Translations under genes and position numbers: made by a program | Part shown: positions 8,988 to 18,010 of the stretch, piece by piece | Position numbering within the stretch: the stretch's first letter is position 1 | How the letters are laid out: each line of letters starts with the position of its first letter | Assembly (NCBI GenBank): GCA_016744595.1 | Contig: JADGEB010000026.1 | Span: 1 to 45,772 of the forward strand | Direction: 5' to 3' | Length of the DNA stretch: 45,772 nucleotides | From: Desulfuromusa sp. | Lineage (GTDB): Bacteria > Desulfobacterota > Desulfuromonadia > Desulfuromonadales > Geopsychrobacteraceae | The notes under the pieces: model-generated | Seen by the model: only the letters and a program-made list of their open reading frames with translations | Told to the model about the DNA's origin: nothing | The model's database searches: none

Positions 8988-9020
8988 AAAAGCCGCTGGA
9001 AATACTCCAACGGCTTTTTT
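8988..9020 (+). terminator. Rho-independent terminator after the sigma-54 regulator
   Basis: A 12-base stem (AAAGCCGCTGGA / TCCAACGGCTTT, one C-A mismatch) with a 5-base loop is followed by a run of six T. It lies 68 bases past the regulator's stop. Because the left arm starts with A residues it may also stop transcription arriving from the ssb side on the minus strand. Confidence 0.85.
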
Positions 9021-9045
9021 AAAAGCTAACATATTTTTGCAGCGA

Positions 9046-9147
9046 TTAGCCCACAGTGTCCTTTAGCTTCTGGCCAGCTTTGAACTTTGCTGCGTTTGAT
9101 GTTGGAATAGCAATTTCTTCATCTGTTTGGAATTTAGTTTTTTTCAT
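9046..9147 (-). pseudogene. C-terminal remnant of an HU-type DNA-binding protein (33 codons)
   Basis: From ATG 9147 to TAA 9046 the minus strand encodes 33 residues beginning MKKTKFQTDEE and ending AAKFKAGQKLKDTVG. The pattern 'T-x-E-E-I-x-IP-x-S-N-x-x-KFKAGQKLKD-x-V' is the C-terminal part of HU/IHF-family proteins (normally ~90 residues with TGE-x-I-x-IPA...FKAGK-x-LK-x-x-V). The dimerisation helices and most of the DNA-binding arm are missing. No convincing ribosome binding site precedes the ATG. It begins 21 bases after the ssb stop on the same strand. I read it as a decayed gene, but a translated miniature protein cannot be excluded. Confidence 0.6.
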
Positions 9148-9168
9148 ACTAAAAACAAGAGGTTCGGA

Positions 9169-9675
9169 CTAAAATGGAATCTCATCATCCGGATTAAATA
9201 CTGGCTCTGCAAAACCACCACCCTGTTGCTGACCATTGTTATTATTCTGAACGTTCTGATTTTGATTTTGACCACCTTGACTATAGCTTTGACCACCCTG
9301 ATTTTGGTTGCCAGCGTAGCCCCCACCGCCACCCTGCTGACTATCATCACGACTGCCTAACATTTGCATCTGGTCTGCAACAATTTCAGTAATGTAGCGT
9401 TTATTACCATCACGATCATCGTAAGAGCGAGTCTGAATTTTCCCCTCGATATAAACCTGCTTTCCCTTATGGAGAAATTTACCGCAGATTTCTGCTAATT
9501 GCCGCCAGGCGACAATATTATGCCACTCAGTTTTTTCCTGCCGATTCCCTTCACGATCCTTGTAGCGCTCAGTTGTCGCCATTGAAAACGTCGTGACCGC
9601 TGCGCCCGATGGGGTGTAGCGCAATTCAGGATCTTTACCAAGATTTCCAACCAGAATTACCTTATTGACTGACAT
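9169..9675 (-). CDS. ssb: Single-stranded DNA-binding protein
   Basis: At 168 residues it has the standard layout: an OB-fold DNA-binding domain (residues ~1-110, starting [20 protein letters not shown] and including [15 protein letters not shown]), a flexible glycine/glutamine/asparagine-rich linker (~112-158) and the acidic protein-interaction tip DDEIPF. The tip recruits replication and repair partners. GGGAGG sits 8 bases upstream of ATG 9675. The gene stands alone on the minus strand, not beside rpsF/rpsR or uvrA, and the HU-like remnant follows it. Confidence 0.97.
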   Translation of the reverse strand: MSVNKVILVGNLGKDPELRYTPSGAAVTTFSMATTERYKDREGNRQEKTEWHNIVAWRQLAEICGKFLHKGKQVYIEGKIQTRSYDDRDGNKRYITEIVADQMQMLGSRDDSQQGGGGGYAGNQNQGGQSYSQGGQNQNQNVQNNNNGQQQGGGFAEPVFNPDDEIPF

Positions 9676-9838
9676 GAACGCCTCCCTTTATGCAAATCTG
9701 TCATGAATAATAATATTTAAAAAATAAACAAACCAAGCCATGGAGTCTCACTCAGTTTGGTGCAATACGTCAAGATTTTAAAAAATAGTCTACCTCTTTT
9801 AACCTACAAACCGCATTCTTTAAGCTAAATACCTAAAA

Positions 9839-9868
9839 TTGCATAATCCCTGAAGGTTACTGTATACT
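9839..9868 (+). promoter_or_regulatory. Candidate sigma-70 promoter of the triple-PAS kinase
   Basis: TTGCAT (9839-9844), an 18-base spacer and TATACT (9863-9868) stand about 35 bases before the kinase start codon. The -10 is close to consensus; the -35 is moderate. The rest of 9676-9903 is AT-rich and shows nothing else I can name. Confidence 0.45.
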
Positions 9869-9903
9869 GTTATTTGACGAGAGATCATAAAGGGTAAACG
9901 ATA

Positions 9904-12150
9904 ATGGCACTATCAGAAGTAGACTTATATAAAAACATCTACCTTCAGGCTAAAAACCCTACCTGTGTCCTTTCTCCCGAAGGCGAGATCCTACTGGTCA
10001 ACCCTGCCCATAAAAAACTTTTTGCTGCAACCGAGTATCTGCCAGCGGGACATCCTTTCTCTGGCTGTATTGGTGCTAGCCAATGGCTTAACCTGCTGGA
10101 TAAAATCTATAAAGGTGAGCACTTTCATCAAGATTTAGAACTAACAAAGCCCGATGGGAAAAAATCACATGTAGATATTTCAGCATCTGGAATTAAAGAT
10201 GAAAGCGGGAAAATTCTTGCCATCATTGTTATTTCTCGGGATCATACTCAACGCCGTGAGAGCGACAATCAACTCATGCGCTTTCACAATATGTTTGATC
10301 AGTCAAATGATGCTTTTCTTATTATCGATGTTAAAACTGGGCAGATTATCGATGTCAACAAGAGAGCCTGCAACCATTATGGCTACAACCAAGAAGAAAT
10401 GTTGCAGCTCAGTATTGTCAACATCAACCCAGGTTATCAAGGTATTGATGAATGGAGGCAGCGCGTAGACAGCATCCAAAAGAATCAAGATACCCTTTTT
10501 GAAACAACTCACATTACAAAATCGAGGAAAATCTTCCCGGTTGAGGTCAGTCATCGATATGTTGAAGATGATAACAAAGACTACATTATTGCCATCGCCC
10601 GCGATATCAGTGAAAGAAAAGCTGCTGAAGAGAAGGAACGACAAGCTCAGCGTGAGTGGAGTAGAACCTTTGACTCAAGTACCGACATCATTACTATCCA
10701 GAACCTGAAACATGAGATTACACAATGCAATCAAGCAGCTGTAGTCGCATTTGGCCTGAATAAGGATGAATGTATCGGAAAATATTGTTATGAGCTCTTC
10801 TCTGGCAATAAGGAGCCTTGTCCAGGCTGTCCGCTTACAGAGATCAGTGACAATTTTAAGCCCTACACTGAAGAATTTTTTCACAAAAAACTGGACAAAA
10901 CATTCTCGATCACTGTTTCGCCTATTTTGGACGATACTGGCCAAACGACTGGAATTTCCCATTTTGCTAAAGATATTACCCAGCAAAGAAAGTTAGAGGA
11001 GCAATTACGCCAGGCACAAAAGATGGAGTCACTTGGCACTCTAGCTGGCGGAATTGCACATGATTTTAATAATATTTTAAGTGCCATCATAGGTTATACT
11101 CAACTGGCTATGCTTCATACTCCACCAGATTCTAAAGCGTTTGATTCTTTAAAACAGGTCACAACAGGAGGGCAAAGAGCTGTAGACCTGGTGAAACAAA
11201 TTTTGACCTTCAGTCGTAAAACCGAATACAGAATGGCTCCGATCGAGGTTCAGAGAATAATCACTGAGACTCTGAAGCTATTACGCCCATCTCTTCCGAT
11301 GACAATCGAGATCAGACAGAATATCGACCCGAACTGCCCGCCAGTCCTTGCAGATGCAGTACAAGTCCACCAAGTGATCATGAATCTGTGTACCAATGCT
11401 TATCATGCCATGTGTGATCAGAACTCTGGCACTCTGGAAATATCTTTGACCAAAATAGACATTCAGCCGGAGATGACGGTTCCGCTATTCAACCTTCAAG
11501 CTGGAGAGTATCTCCTGCTACGGATCAGTGATACCGGTACCGGAATGGACAATGCAACTCTAGAAAAAATTTTTGAGCCTTACTTCACCACAAAGAAAAC
11601 GGGTGAAGGGACTGGACTTGGACTGGCGGTCGCCCATGGGATTATCAAGGACTTTGGTGGTCATATTTCTGTCTACAGTGAGCCAAATGAAGGAACCTGT
11701 TTCAGTATTTACTTACCAGTTCCAGCAGGACAAACACAAACTACTCAAGAACCATCTGCTCCAATAGAGGTGCCGATGGGTACAGAACGCCTTTTAATTG
11801 TTGATGACGAAAAACCCATAGCGGACCTGCTTAAAGTAACGCTGGAGAGTTATGGTTATCAAGTAACTGATACCACCGAAAGCCCAGAAGCGCTGCGGAT
11901 ATTTAAACAAGATCCAGAACTATTCGACATGGTCATTACCGACTATGCCATGCCACAAATAAACGGGATCGATCTGGCTGAAGAGCTACTGAAAGTTCGT
12001 GAGGATCTGCCAATTTTGCTTTGTACCGGTTTCAATGACGCAAACAACAACTCAAAAGCCCTGCAAGTCGGCATCAAAACTTGCATGAATAAACCTATTC
12101 AGTCTGACCAATTAGCCCTTGCAGTGAGAAAATTTCTAGACAAAGCTTGA
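9904..12150 (+). CDS. Triple-PAS hybrid sensor histidine kinase with C-terminal receiver
   Basis: A 748-residue cytoplasmic hybrid kinase without membrane segments. Three PAS domains occupy roughly residues 10-120, 128-240 and 245-360. The dimerisation/phosphorylation domain follows with H-box GGIAHDFNN (His near 385), then the ATPase domain (NLCTNAYHAM near 495, DTGTGMD, TGLGLAVAHGI). The receiver is at ~628-745 with LIVDDEK, the acceptor D in MVITDYAMP (~680) and the conserved K in MNKPI. The third PAS carries a cysteine cluster (C-x4-C and CPGCP, ~residues 292-316) that may sense redox state or bind a cofactor; that is inference. Target and output are unknown, as no partner regulator adjoins it. 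Confidence 0.93.
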   Translation: MALSEVDLYKNIYLQAKNPTCVLSPEGEILLVNPAHKKLFAATEYLPAGHPFSGCIGASQWLNLLDKIYKGEHFHQDLELTKPDGKKSHVDISASGIKDESGKILAIIVISRDHTQRRESDNQLMRFHNMFDQSNDAFLIIDVKTGQIIDVNKRACNHYGYNQEEMLQLSIVNINPGYQGIDEWRQRVDSIQKNQDTLFETTHITKSRKIFPVEVSHRYVEDDNKDYIIAIARDISERKAAEEKERQAQREWSRTFDSSTDIITIQNLKHEITQCNQAAVVAFGLNKDECIGKYCYELFSGNKEPCPGCPLTEISDNFKPYTEEFFHKKLDKTFSITVSPILDDTGQTTGISHFAKDITQQRKLEEQLRQAQKMESLGTLAGGIAHDFNNILSAIIGYTQLAMLHTPPDSKAFDSLKQVTTGGQRAVDLVKQILTFSRKTEYRMAPIEVQRIITETLKLLRPSLPMTIEIRQNIDPNCPPVLADAVQVHQVIMNLCTNAYHAMCDQNSGTLEISLTKIDIQPEMTVPLFNLQAGEYLLLRISDTGTGMDNATLEKIFEPYFTTKKTGEGTGLGLAVAHGIIKDFGGHISVYSEPNEGTCFSIYLPVPAGQTQTTQEPSAPIEVPMGTERLLIVDDEKPIADLLKVTLESYGYQVTDTTESPEALRIFKQDPELFDMVITDYAMPQINGIDLAEELLKVREDLPILLCTGFNDANNNSKALQVGIKTCMNKPIQSDQLALAVRKFLDKA

Positions 12151-12240
12151 GCCAGCAATGGGGAAATGAGCACCCCCTTTAATATCGCATCTTGTTACAC
12201 AACTAGTTTGTTGATAATCAGACAATCTGCTAGGAATTGT

Positions 12241-12270
12241 TTGACGCCCCCCCCCATAAATCAGTACTAT
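12241..12270 (+). promoter_or_regulatory. Candidate promoter with a nine-cytosine tract in its spacer
   Basis: TTGACG (12241-12246) and TACTAT (12265-12270) are separated by 18 bases, of which the first nine (12247-12255) are all C. It would drive the acyltransferase-RNase J-uppP genes. A homopolymer of this length between -35 and -10 could change spacing by slipped-strand replication, as known for some Neisseria promoters. Whether it varies here is untested. Confidence 0.45.
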
Positions 12271-12302
12271 GGCTCTTTTACATTTTCTTGGAGGGATCTT
12301 TC

Positions 12303-13010
12303 GTGCTACGCACGTTTTTTTTCTGTTTATTTTTCTATCCGTGGACACTGATCGCATCTTTTCTGGCTCTGATTGTATCGCTTTTCGGGCAAGATAGGAC
12401 GCACTCTTTTGTCTGTTTTTGGGGGCAAAGCTGCCTTTTCCTTGCCGGGCTGAAAGTACAGATTCGAGGTCGTGAGAATATCCCCTATGATTGTCCCGCT
12501 ATCTATGTTTCCAATCACCAGAGTAATTTTGATATCCCAATTATCTACGCTGGTTTGCCGATTCAGTTCCGCTGGATGGCAAAACAAGAACTGTTCCGGG
12601 TTCCCATTTTTGGTTTGGCGATGAAACGTTGCGGCATCATTCCAATTGATCGCTCCAACCGACGCAAGACAATGCACAGCATCATTTCTGCTGCACAGCG
12701 AATTAAAAAAGGAGCTTCTGTCGTTATTTTTCCTGAAGGAACGCGAACTCCAGATGGTCAACTGCAAAAGTTTAAAAAAGGAGCCCTGTTGATTGCGGCT
12801 AAAGCACAGGTGCCAGTCGTTCCAATCGCCATTCACGGCAGCTACCATGTTCAGTCCAAAGACCGCTGGAAAATCAACGGTGGCTCACTGACGTTGGAAT
12901 TTCTTCCGCCGATCCCAACTGATGGTCTGAAAAGCAGTGACATTGATGCATTGACCAACAAAGTTCATGATCAAATTGCCATGAGCTTGCAAGGAGCAAC
13001 AGATGCCTGA
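12303..13010 (+). CDS. plsC: PlsC-like 1-acylglycerol-3-phosphate O-acyltransferase
   Basis: An inner-membrane acyltransferase that likely makes phosphatidic acid from lysophosphatidic acid. Acyltransferase motifs are present: NHQSNFD (HX4D catalytic dyad, ~residue 74) and FPEGTR (~residue 144), then a PVVPIAIHG block. A hydrophobic N-terminal helix anchors it. I start at GTG 12303 because GGAGGG lies 7 bases upstream; a longer frame from 12237 would run through the candidate promoter and is rejected. With this start the length is 235 residues, normal for PlsC. It overlaps the RNase J start by 8 bases, so the two are probably translated together. Confidence 0.9.
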   Translation: MLRTFFFCLFFYPWTLIASFLALIVSLFGQDRTHSFVCFWGQSCLFLAGLKVQIRGRENIPYDCPAIYVSNHQSNFDIPIIYAGLPIQFRWMAKQELFRVPIFGLAMKRCGIIPIDRSNRRKTMHSIISAAQRIKKGASVVIFPEGTRTPDGQLQKFKKGALLIAAKAQVPVVPIAIHGSYHVQSKDRWKINGGSLTLEFLPPIPTDGLKSSDIDALTNKVHDQIAMSLQGATDA

Positions 13011-14682
13011 TAATCCATCAAAAAAGCTACACCTGCTTCCCTTTGGTGGCCTTGGCGAAATTGGTATGAACATGATGGGAATCGAATCTGCAGGAAAAAT
13101 TCTGTTGATTGATTGTGGGCTGATGTTTCCCGAAGCCTACATGTTCGGTATCGATCTGGTGCTCCCGGATGTCAGCGCCCTGGAAGACCGGACTGAAGAT
13201 ATTGTCGGATTGGTTTTAACTCACGGCCATGAAGATCATATTGGAGCAATTCCATTTCTCTGGGAGCAACTTGGAGAACCAGTCATCTACGGAACCTGCC
13301 TCACCCTCGGATTATTACGAAATAAATTGAAAGAATTCGAACTGGATCATCGGGTTGAATTGGTACAAATTCAGCCACGTGAGAAAGTCGATCTATTTCC
13401 CTTTGAAGTGGAGCCATATCGAGCGGCCCATTCGATTGTAGATGGCGTTGGGTTAGCCATCCAAACTCCCGCGGGCATGGTTATTCATACTGGAGATTTT
13501 AAAATCGATCAAACCCCGGTGGATGGTGAGAATACCGATTTGGCGCGACTGGCAGAATTGGGAGAGGAAGGAGTTCTTCTCTTGATGGCCGATTCAACCA
13601 ATGTTGAAAATGAGGGTTACACCCTCTCGGAGCGTACCGTTGGCAAAGCCCTGGAAGAGATGATCCCACAATGTCAACAGCGGGTCATTGTTGCAACCTT
13701 CTCGTCCAATATTCATCGGATCCAGCAAATTGCTGACGCAGCAAAACTTGCCGGAAGAAAGCTTTTAATCAACGGACGCAGTATGGTCAGCAATGTGGAT
13801 ATTGCCAGACAATTAGGCTACCTGAACATTGCAGAAGAACAGTTTGTTGACCTGCGTACTATGCGTGATCTACCTCCGGAGCAAGTGCTGATCATCACTA
13901 CAGGCAGTCAGGGTGAACCACTCAGTGCCTTGATGCGGATCGCTTTGGGAGATCACAAACAGATTGAACTAGAACCGGGCGATACAGTCATTCTGTCATC
14001 AAAGTTTATCCCTGGTAACGAAAAGGCAATTAGCGATCTGATCAATAATTTATATCGACGCGGAGCTGAGGTTTACTACGAAAAAACCAGTGAAATTCAT
14101 GTTTCCGGTCATGCCAGCTGCGAAGAGTTGAAGTTGGTACACAATCTGGTCAAACCAAAATATTTTGTCCCGGTACACGGTGAATATCGTCACCTGGTCA
14201 AACATAAACAGTTAGCCATTGAAATGGGTCTAGCAGAAGAAAACACTCTGGTTCTGGAGAATGGGCAACGACTTTCAGTCGGATCAAATGGTTTGAAACT
14301 GGAAGAGCCATTTGAAACTGGCAGGGTTTTTGTTGATGGTAAAGGTGTCGGCGATGTTGGAAAAATGGAAATACGTGATCGCCGCCATCTTGCCAACCAT
14401 GGGTTGGTGATTTTGATGCTGGCAATCAACCAATCGACAGGAAAAATCGTCCAGGGTCCAGAAATCTTCACCAAAGGATTTGTACCAGAAGATAATGAAG
14501 AAAGTGAAACGCTGCTTGCTGAAGCAAAGCAAGCGGTCTGTAACCTATTGAATGAACACAGTCAAGAAATGCTCAGCGACTGGGAAGAACTACGTGTTGA
14601 AGTCCGCAAAACTCTACGGCGCTGTTTTAATAAACGAATCGCTCGCAGACCTTTAATTTTGCCCGTCATTCTGGAATTGTAA
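13003..14682 (+). CDS. rnj: Ribonuclease J
   Basis: A 559-residue metallo-beta-lactamase/beta-CASP nuclease that degrades and matures RNA with 5'-exonuclease and endonuclease activity. The zinc-binding motif is LTHGHEDHIGAIPF (~residues 73-86), followed by HTGDFKID (~161) and the beta-CASP motifs GHASCEELKL and PVHGEYRHL (~365-395). The C-terminal domain includes a DWEELRVEVRKTLRRCF-like tetramerisation region. Length matches the family. The neighbours are plsC (8-base overlap) and uppP (6-base gap), giving a compact operon. Assignment to RNase J is firm; whether this corresponds to J1 or J2 has no meaning outside Firmicutes. Confidence 0.95.
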   Translation: MPDNPSKKLHLLPFGGLGEIGMNMMGIESAGKILLIDCGLMFPEAYMFGIDLVLPDVSALEDRTEDIVGLVLTHGHEDHIGAIPFLWEQLGEPVIYGTCLTLGLLRNKLKEFELDHRVELVQIQPREKVDLFPFEVEPYRAAHSIVDGVGLAIQTPAGMVIHTGDFKIDQTPVDGENTDLARLAELGEEGVLLLMADSTNVENEGYTLSERTVGKALEEMIPQCQQRVIVATFSSNIHRIQQIADAAKLAGRKLLINGRSMVSNVDIARQLGYLNIAEEQFVDLRTMRDLPPEQVLIITTGSQGEPLSALMRIALGDHKQIELEPGDTVILSSKFIPGNEKAISDLINNLYRRGAEVYYEKTSEIHVSGHASCEELKLVHNLVKPKYFVPVHGEYRHLVKHKQLAIEMGLAEENTLVLENGQRLSVGSNGLKLEEPFETGRVFVDGKGVGDVGKMEIRDRRHLANHGLVILMLAINQSTGKIVQGPEIFTKGFVPEDNEESETLLAEAKQAVCNLLNEHSQEMLSDWEELRVEVRKTLRRCFNKRIARRPLILPVILEL

Positions 14683-14688
14683 TCAACT

Positions 14689-15489
14689 ATGAACTACCTC
14701 TACGCTTGCCTGCTTGGTTTAGTCCAGGGCTTAACTGAATTTTTGCCCGTTTCATCCTCTGGCCACTTGGCAATAACCCAACATTTTCTTCCTGGATTTG
14801 AACAGCCGGGTCTCTTTTTTGACGTATTACTCCATGTAGCAACAACCTTGGCGGTTATTATCTATTTTCGTAAAGATGTCTGGAACCTCCTCAGTTGCTA
14901 CTTTCGCAAAGATGAAATGGCAATTTCCAATCGACATATTCTCCATATGTTGATTCTCGGTTCAATCCCGACAGCCATCATTGGGCTCTCAGGAAAAGAT
15001 TTTTTCGAAGGGCTGTTCGATAACCTCCCGGTCATCGGTTGTATGTTGATTGTAACAGCCACATTATTGACCCTTGCCGAAAAGATCCGTGGAGAAAACG
15101 GACGACTTCTTGGGCAGGTTAATCGCAGTGATGCAATATTGGTGGGCATAGTCCAGGGCTTTGCGATTATCCCCGGCATTTCCCGTTCAGGATCGACCAT
15201 CGCCTGCCTGCTGCTCCGTGGTATTGATGGTGAAGCCGCCGCAAGATTTTCATTTTTACTGGCACTCCCTGCCGTTGGTGGGGCAATGCTCCTTTCGCTG
15301 AAAGATCTGCAACACGTGCCAACGGCAACTATCCCGGCCTATGGACTTGGCGCTTTCATCGCTTTTCTGAGCGGACTGTTTGCCATCCGCTGTCTGATGG
15401 ATGTTGTACGACGTAAACGGTTGGTTGGCTTTGCCATCTATTGTTTACTGGTCGGCGGCGTGATAATCGGGTATTCTCTACTGAATTAA
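14689..15489 (+). CDS. uppP: Undecaprenyl-diphosphatase
   Basis: A 266-residue polytopic membrane protein that dephosphorylates undecaprenyl pyrophosphate to regenerate the lipid carrier for peptidoglycan and O-antigen synthesis; loss raises bacitracin sensitivity in other bacteria. The two signatures are visible: GLTEFLPVSSSGHLAI near residue 14 and PGISRSGSTIACLL near residue 163. About eight hydrophobic helices span the protein. It begins 6 bases after the RNase J stop. The downstream intergenic gap carries a palindromic repeat, so the ftsK gene may be transcribed separately. Confidence 0.96.
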   Translation: MNYLYACLLGLVQGLTEFLPVSSSGHLAITQHFLPGFEQPGLFFDVLLHVATTLAVIIYFRKDVWNLLSCYFRKDEMAISNRHILHMLILGSIPTAIIGLSGKDFFEGLFDNLPVIGCMLIVTATLLTLAEKIRGENGRLLGQVNRSDAILVGIVQGFAIIPGISRSGSTIACLLLRGIDGEAAARFSFLLALPAVGGAMLLSLKDLQHVPTATIPAYGLGAFIAFLSGLFAIRCLMDVVRRKRLVGFAIYCLLVGGVIIGYSLLN

Positions 15490-15509
15490 TGAACCTGATC
15501 TTTCATTGA

Positions 15510-15617
15510 GTCTTTCTCTCTGAGGGAGATCGTGGTCGCAAGCCGAATGAGGGGAAAACCATCCTGATAACACGACAATATTCTCCCTAGCCCTTTCCCT
15601 CAGGGTGAGGGAATATT
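15510..15617. repeat. REP-like palindromic intergenic repeat
   Basis: Two hairpin-forming units occupy the gap between uppP and ftsK. The left one centres on TCTCTGAGGGAGA (about 15515-15530). The right one (15577-15617) pairs AATATTC...CCTAGCCCT with AGGGTGAGG...GAATATT with a single bulge. The 'CCCTCAGGG' style resembles widespread REP elements of proteobacteria. It could also act as a weak terminator for uppP. Copy number cannot be judged from this window. Confidence 0.45.
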
Positions 15618-15651
15618 TAATATTAATTTCATAATTGAAAAGTCTGTATTT

Positions 15652-17928
15652 ATGAGTAAAGAAATTCCAGAAGTACCCACTGACAATTGGATGCGCAAGG
15701 AAATTCTCGGGCTGGTTTGGCTGGCACTGGGAATTTTTCTGCTGGCTTGCCTCGGCAGCTATAGTAATAATGATCCCTCTTTCAACAACAACCTCAATCC
15801 CGGCCAGATCAACAATCTGGTTGGAATTTTTGGTGCCCATCTGGCAGATCTCCTTTACCAGACCTTTGGCCTAACTGCCCTGCTCTGGCCACTGGGTTGC
15901 CTGCACTTAGCCTGGCGCTGGTTGAAATTTCGTGAAGTTCACTTCCGCGCCGTCAGACTAGTCGCTTTCTTACTTCTGCAGATGACTCTGGGCGGGCTGC
16001 TAGCACTTAAGTTTACAACGGTTCAACTCTTCAGCAGCCAGATCAATGAAGCTGGGGGCGCCATTGGTCGAGTTCTGGTTCAACTCCTTTCACGCTATCT
16101 CAATATCAGTGGTGCAGCTATTGTTCTGATTGTCTTTTTCCTCGTTTCGCTGATCCTGTCGACACGTTTTTCTCTGGTTCTGTTTTTTGACGGCATTCTG
16201 GAACGCTTTGGACGCCGCCTAGAACAGCGTCGTGAAACTCAAAGGGCACGCAAAGAACTCCGTAATAAAGAAAAAAAACTGTTAGAAATTAATACCCCAA
16301 CAATCATTCAGCCTGAGCCAAAAAAACTAACGGAACTAAAATCGAAAAAAGGAAAAAAACAGCAAAAAAACACTGATGAAGAGAATCAAGTTGCTTTCTC
16401 CTTTCTGGAACCAAGTGGCACCTACCATATGCCCGTGTCCTCTCTGTTAAGCCATGATGGTGGTGAGCCAAAACCAATTGATCGGGACAACTTAACCATG
16501 GCAGCTCGGATGTTGGAGAAGAAGCTGCTTGATTTTGGTGTTGAAGGCGATGTGGTTGAAGTCAAACCAGGCCCAGTCGTCACCATGTATGAATTTTCTC
16601 CAGCTCCCGGAGTTAAAGTTAATAAGATCTCCAATTTGCAAGATGATCTGGCGATGGCATTACAGGCAGTTTCAATTCGTATTGTCGCACCAATTCCCGG
16701 GCGTGGTGTGGTTGGTATTGAAATCCCCAACAAAGATCGTGAAATTGTCTATCTGAAAGAAATTATCGAATCTAGCGCTTTCCAGAAAACCAGCGGTAAA
16801 CTCCCGATGGCTCTTGGAAAAGATATTTTTGGCCAAGTCGTCGTATCTGACCTGGCTAAAATGCCCCACCTGCTGGTTGCAGGTTCAACCGGAAGTGGAA
16901 AGTCCGTATCAATCAACACGATAATTCTTTCGCTGCTTTACCGTGCCACCCCCGATGATGTGCGCCTGATCATGATTGACCCAAAAATGCTGGAACTATC
17001 AATTTACGAGGGAATTCCCCACCTCTTGCTACCAGTCGTCACCAACCCGAAAAAAGCGTCACTCGCACTTGCCTGGGCAGTACGAGAGATGGAACGTCGT
17101 TATCAGTTAATGGCTGATAAAGGGGTACGGAATCTCGAAGGGTATAATCGCAAACTGGCCAAAGAAGCTAAAGAGTCAGAAAATCTTCCGCCGGAACCAG
17201 AGCCAACAGAGGATCTTCTCGATATAGATGCGGAGCTTCCTGCTTTTATCGAACCAGAAGAAGAGCTCGAACATGGCCACCTGCCGTATATCGTCGTAAT
17301 TGTCGATGAGCTAGCTGATCTGATGATGGTTGCAGGTCGTGAAATTGAGGAGTCGATTGCTCGCCTGGCACAGATGGCACGCGCGGCAGGAATTCATTTG
17401 ATCCTCGCCACCCAGCGTCCAAGCGTCGACGTTATTACCGGGCTCATCAAAGCCAACTTTCCAACGCGGATCTCCTTCAAAGTCTTTTCCCGCACCGACT
17501 CGCGCACCATCCTTGATTCGATGGGTGCCGAAACTCTCCTCGGTATGGGCGATATGCTCTTCCTTCCACCTGGGGTCGGATACCTTCAACGAGTTCATGG
17601 TGCTTTTGTTTCTGAGCTAGAAGTCCAGCGTGTGGTTGATTTTCTTTCTAAACAAGGGAAGCCAAGCTACGACAAATCAATTCTGAAAACACCACCAACA
17701 TCTACGGCAGACGGTCGGGAAGAAGAAGACTATGACGACCTCTGGGATGAAGCGATAAAGATCGTTACCGACGGTCGTCAAGCATCTATTTCCATGCTGC
17801 AGCGCCGGTTAAGAATTGGCTACAATCGGTCAGCCCGTATGATTGAAAGAATGGAACTGGAAGGAATTGTCGGCCCATCCGATGGCAGCGGAAAGCCCCG
17901 TGAAGTTCTTGCTCAAAAGATAGAGTAG
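15652..17928 (+). CDS. ftsK: DNA translocase FtsK
   Basis: A 758-residue septum-located translocase that pumps chromosomal DNA during division and activates XerCD at dif. Four hydrophobic helices lie in residues ~20-180, followed by a short charged linker (~190-250). The motor domain runs from ~285 to ~685 with Walker A STGSGKSV (~414) and Walker B VVIVDELADLMM (~547). The C-terminal gamma winged-helix (~690-750) recognises KOPS sites. The linker is short, as in SpoIIIE-like FtsK. An acidic insertion of about 35 residues (~500-540, rich in E and P) interrupts the motor, as seen in many delta-proteobacterial homologues. Confidence 0.96.
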   Translation: MSKEIPEVPTDNWMRKEILGLVWLALGIFLLACLGSYSNNDPSFNNNLNPGQINNLVGIFGAHLADLLYQTFGLTALLWPLGCLHLAWRWLKFREVHFRAVRLVAFLLLQMTLGGLLALKFTTVQLFSSQINEAGGAIGRVLVQLLSRYLNISGAAIVLIVFFLVSLILSTRFSLVLFFDGILERFGRRLEQRRETQRARKELRNKEKKLLEINTPTIIQPEPKKLTELKSKKGKKQQKNTDEENQVAFSFLEPSGTYHMPVSSLLSHDGGEPKPIDRDNLTMAARMLEKKLLDFGVEGDVVEVKPGPVVTMYEFSPAPGVKVNKISNLQDDLAMALQAVSIRIVAPIPGRGVVGIEIPNKDREIVYLKEIIESSAFQKTSGKLPMALGKDIFGQVVVSDLAKMPHLLVAGSTGSGKSVSINTIILSLLYRATPDDVRLIMIDPKMLELSIYEGIPHLLLPVVTNPKKASLALAWAVREMERRYQLMADKGVRNLEGYNRKLAKEAKESENLPPEPEPTEDLLDIDAELPAFIEPEEELEHGHLPYIVVIVDELADLMMVAGREIEESIARLAQMARAAGIHLILATQRPSVDVITGLIKANFPTRISFKVFSRTDSRTILDSMGAETLLGMGDMLFLPPGVGYLQRVHGAFVSELEVQRVVDFLSKQGKPSYDKSILKTPPTSTADGREEEDYDDLWDEAIKIVTDGRQASISMLQRRLRIGYNRSARMIERMELEGIVGPSDGSGKPREVLAQKIE

Positions 17929-17972
17929 ATTTCTCAAAAACTTAATCACGACAAAAAAACTCAACTATTACA

Positions 17973-18010
17973 GTGCAATAGAAAAAATCTTTCCAATTTT
18001 TTTATTGCAC
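17973..18010. terminator. AT-rich hairpin after ftsK
   Basis: GTGCAATAGAAAAAAT pairs with the downstream ATTTTTTTATTGCAC arm around a short TCTTTCCA loop. It has no T-run after the stem, but the stem is symmetric and lies 45 bases after the ftsK stop, so it may stop transcription or protect the transcript end. Confidence 0.5.

Noticed and set aside
9127..9360. Plus-strand frame rich in leucine and threonine opposite the ssb tail
   Set aside because: It is a by-product of the repetitive Gly/Gln/Asn codons of ssb read backwards; hydrophobicity is artefactual.
15478..15840. Minus-strand 120-codon open frame across the uppP-ftsK gap
   Set aside because: It covers palindromic repeat and the ftsK start, has no ribosome binding site or protein family features, and has low complexity of arrangement.
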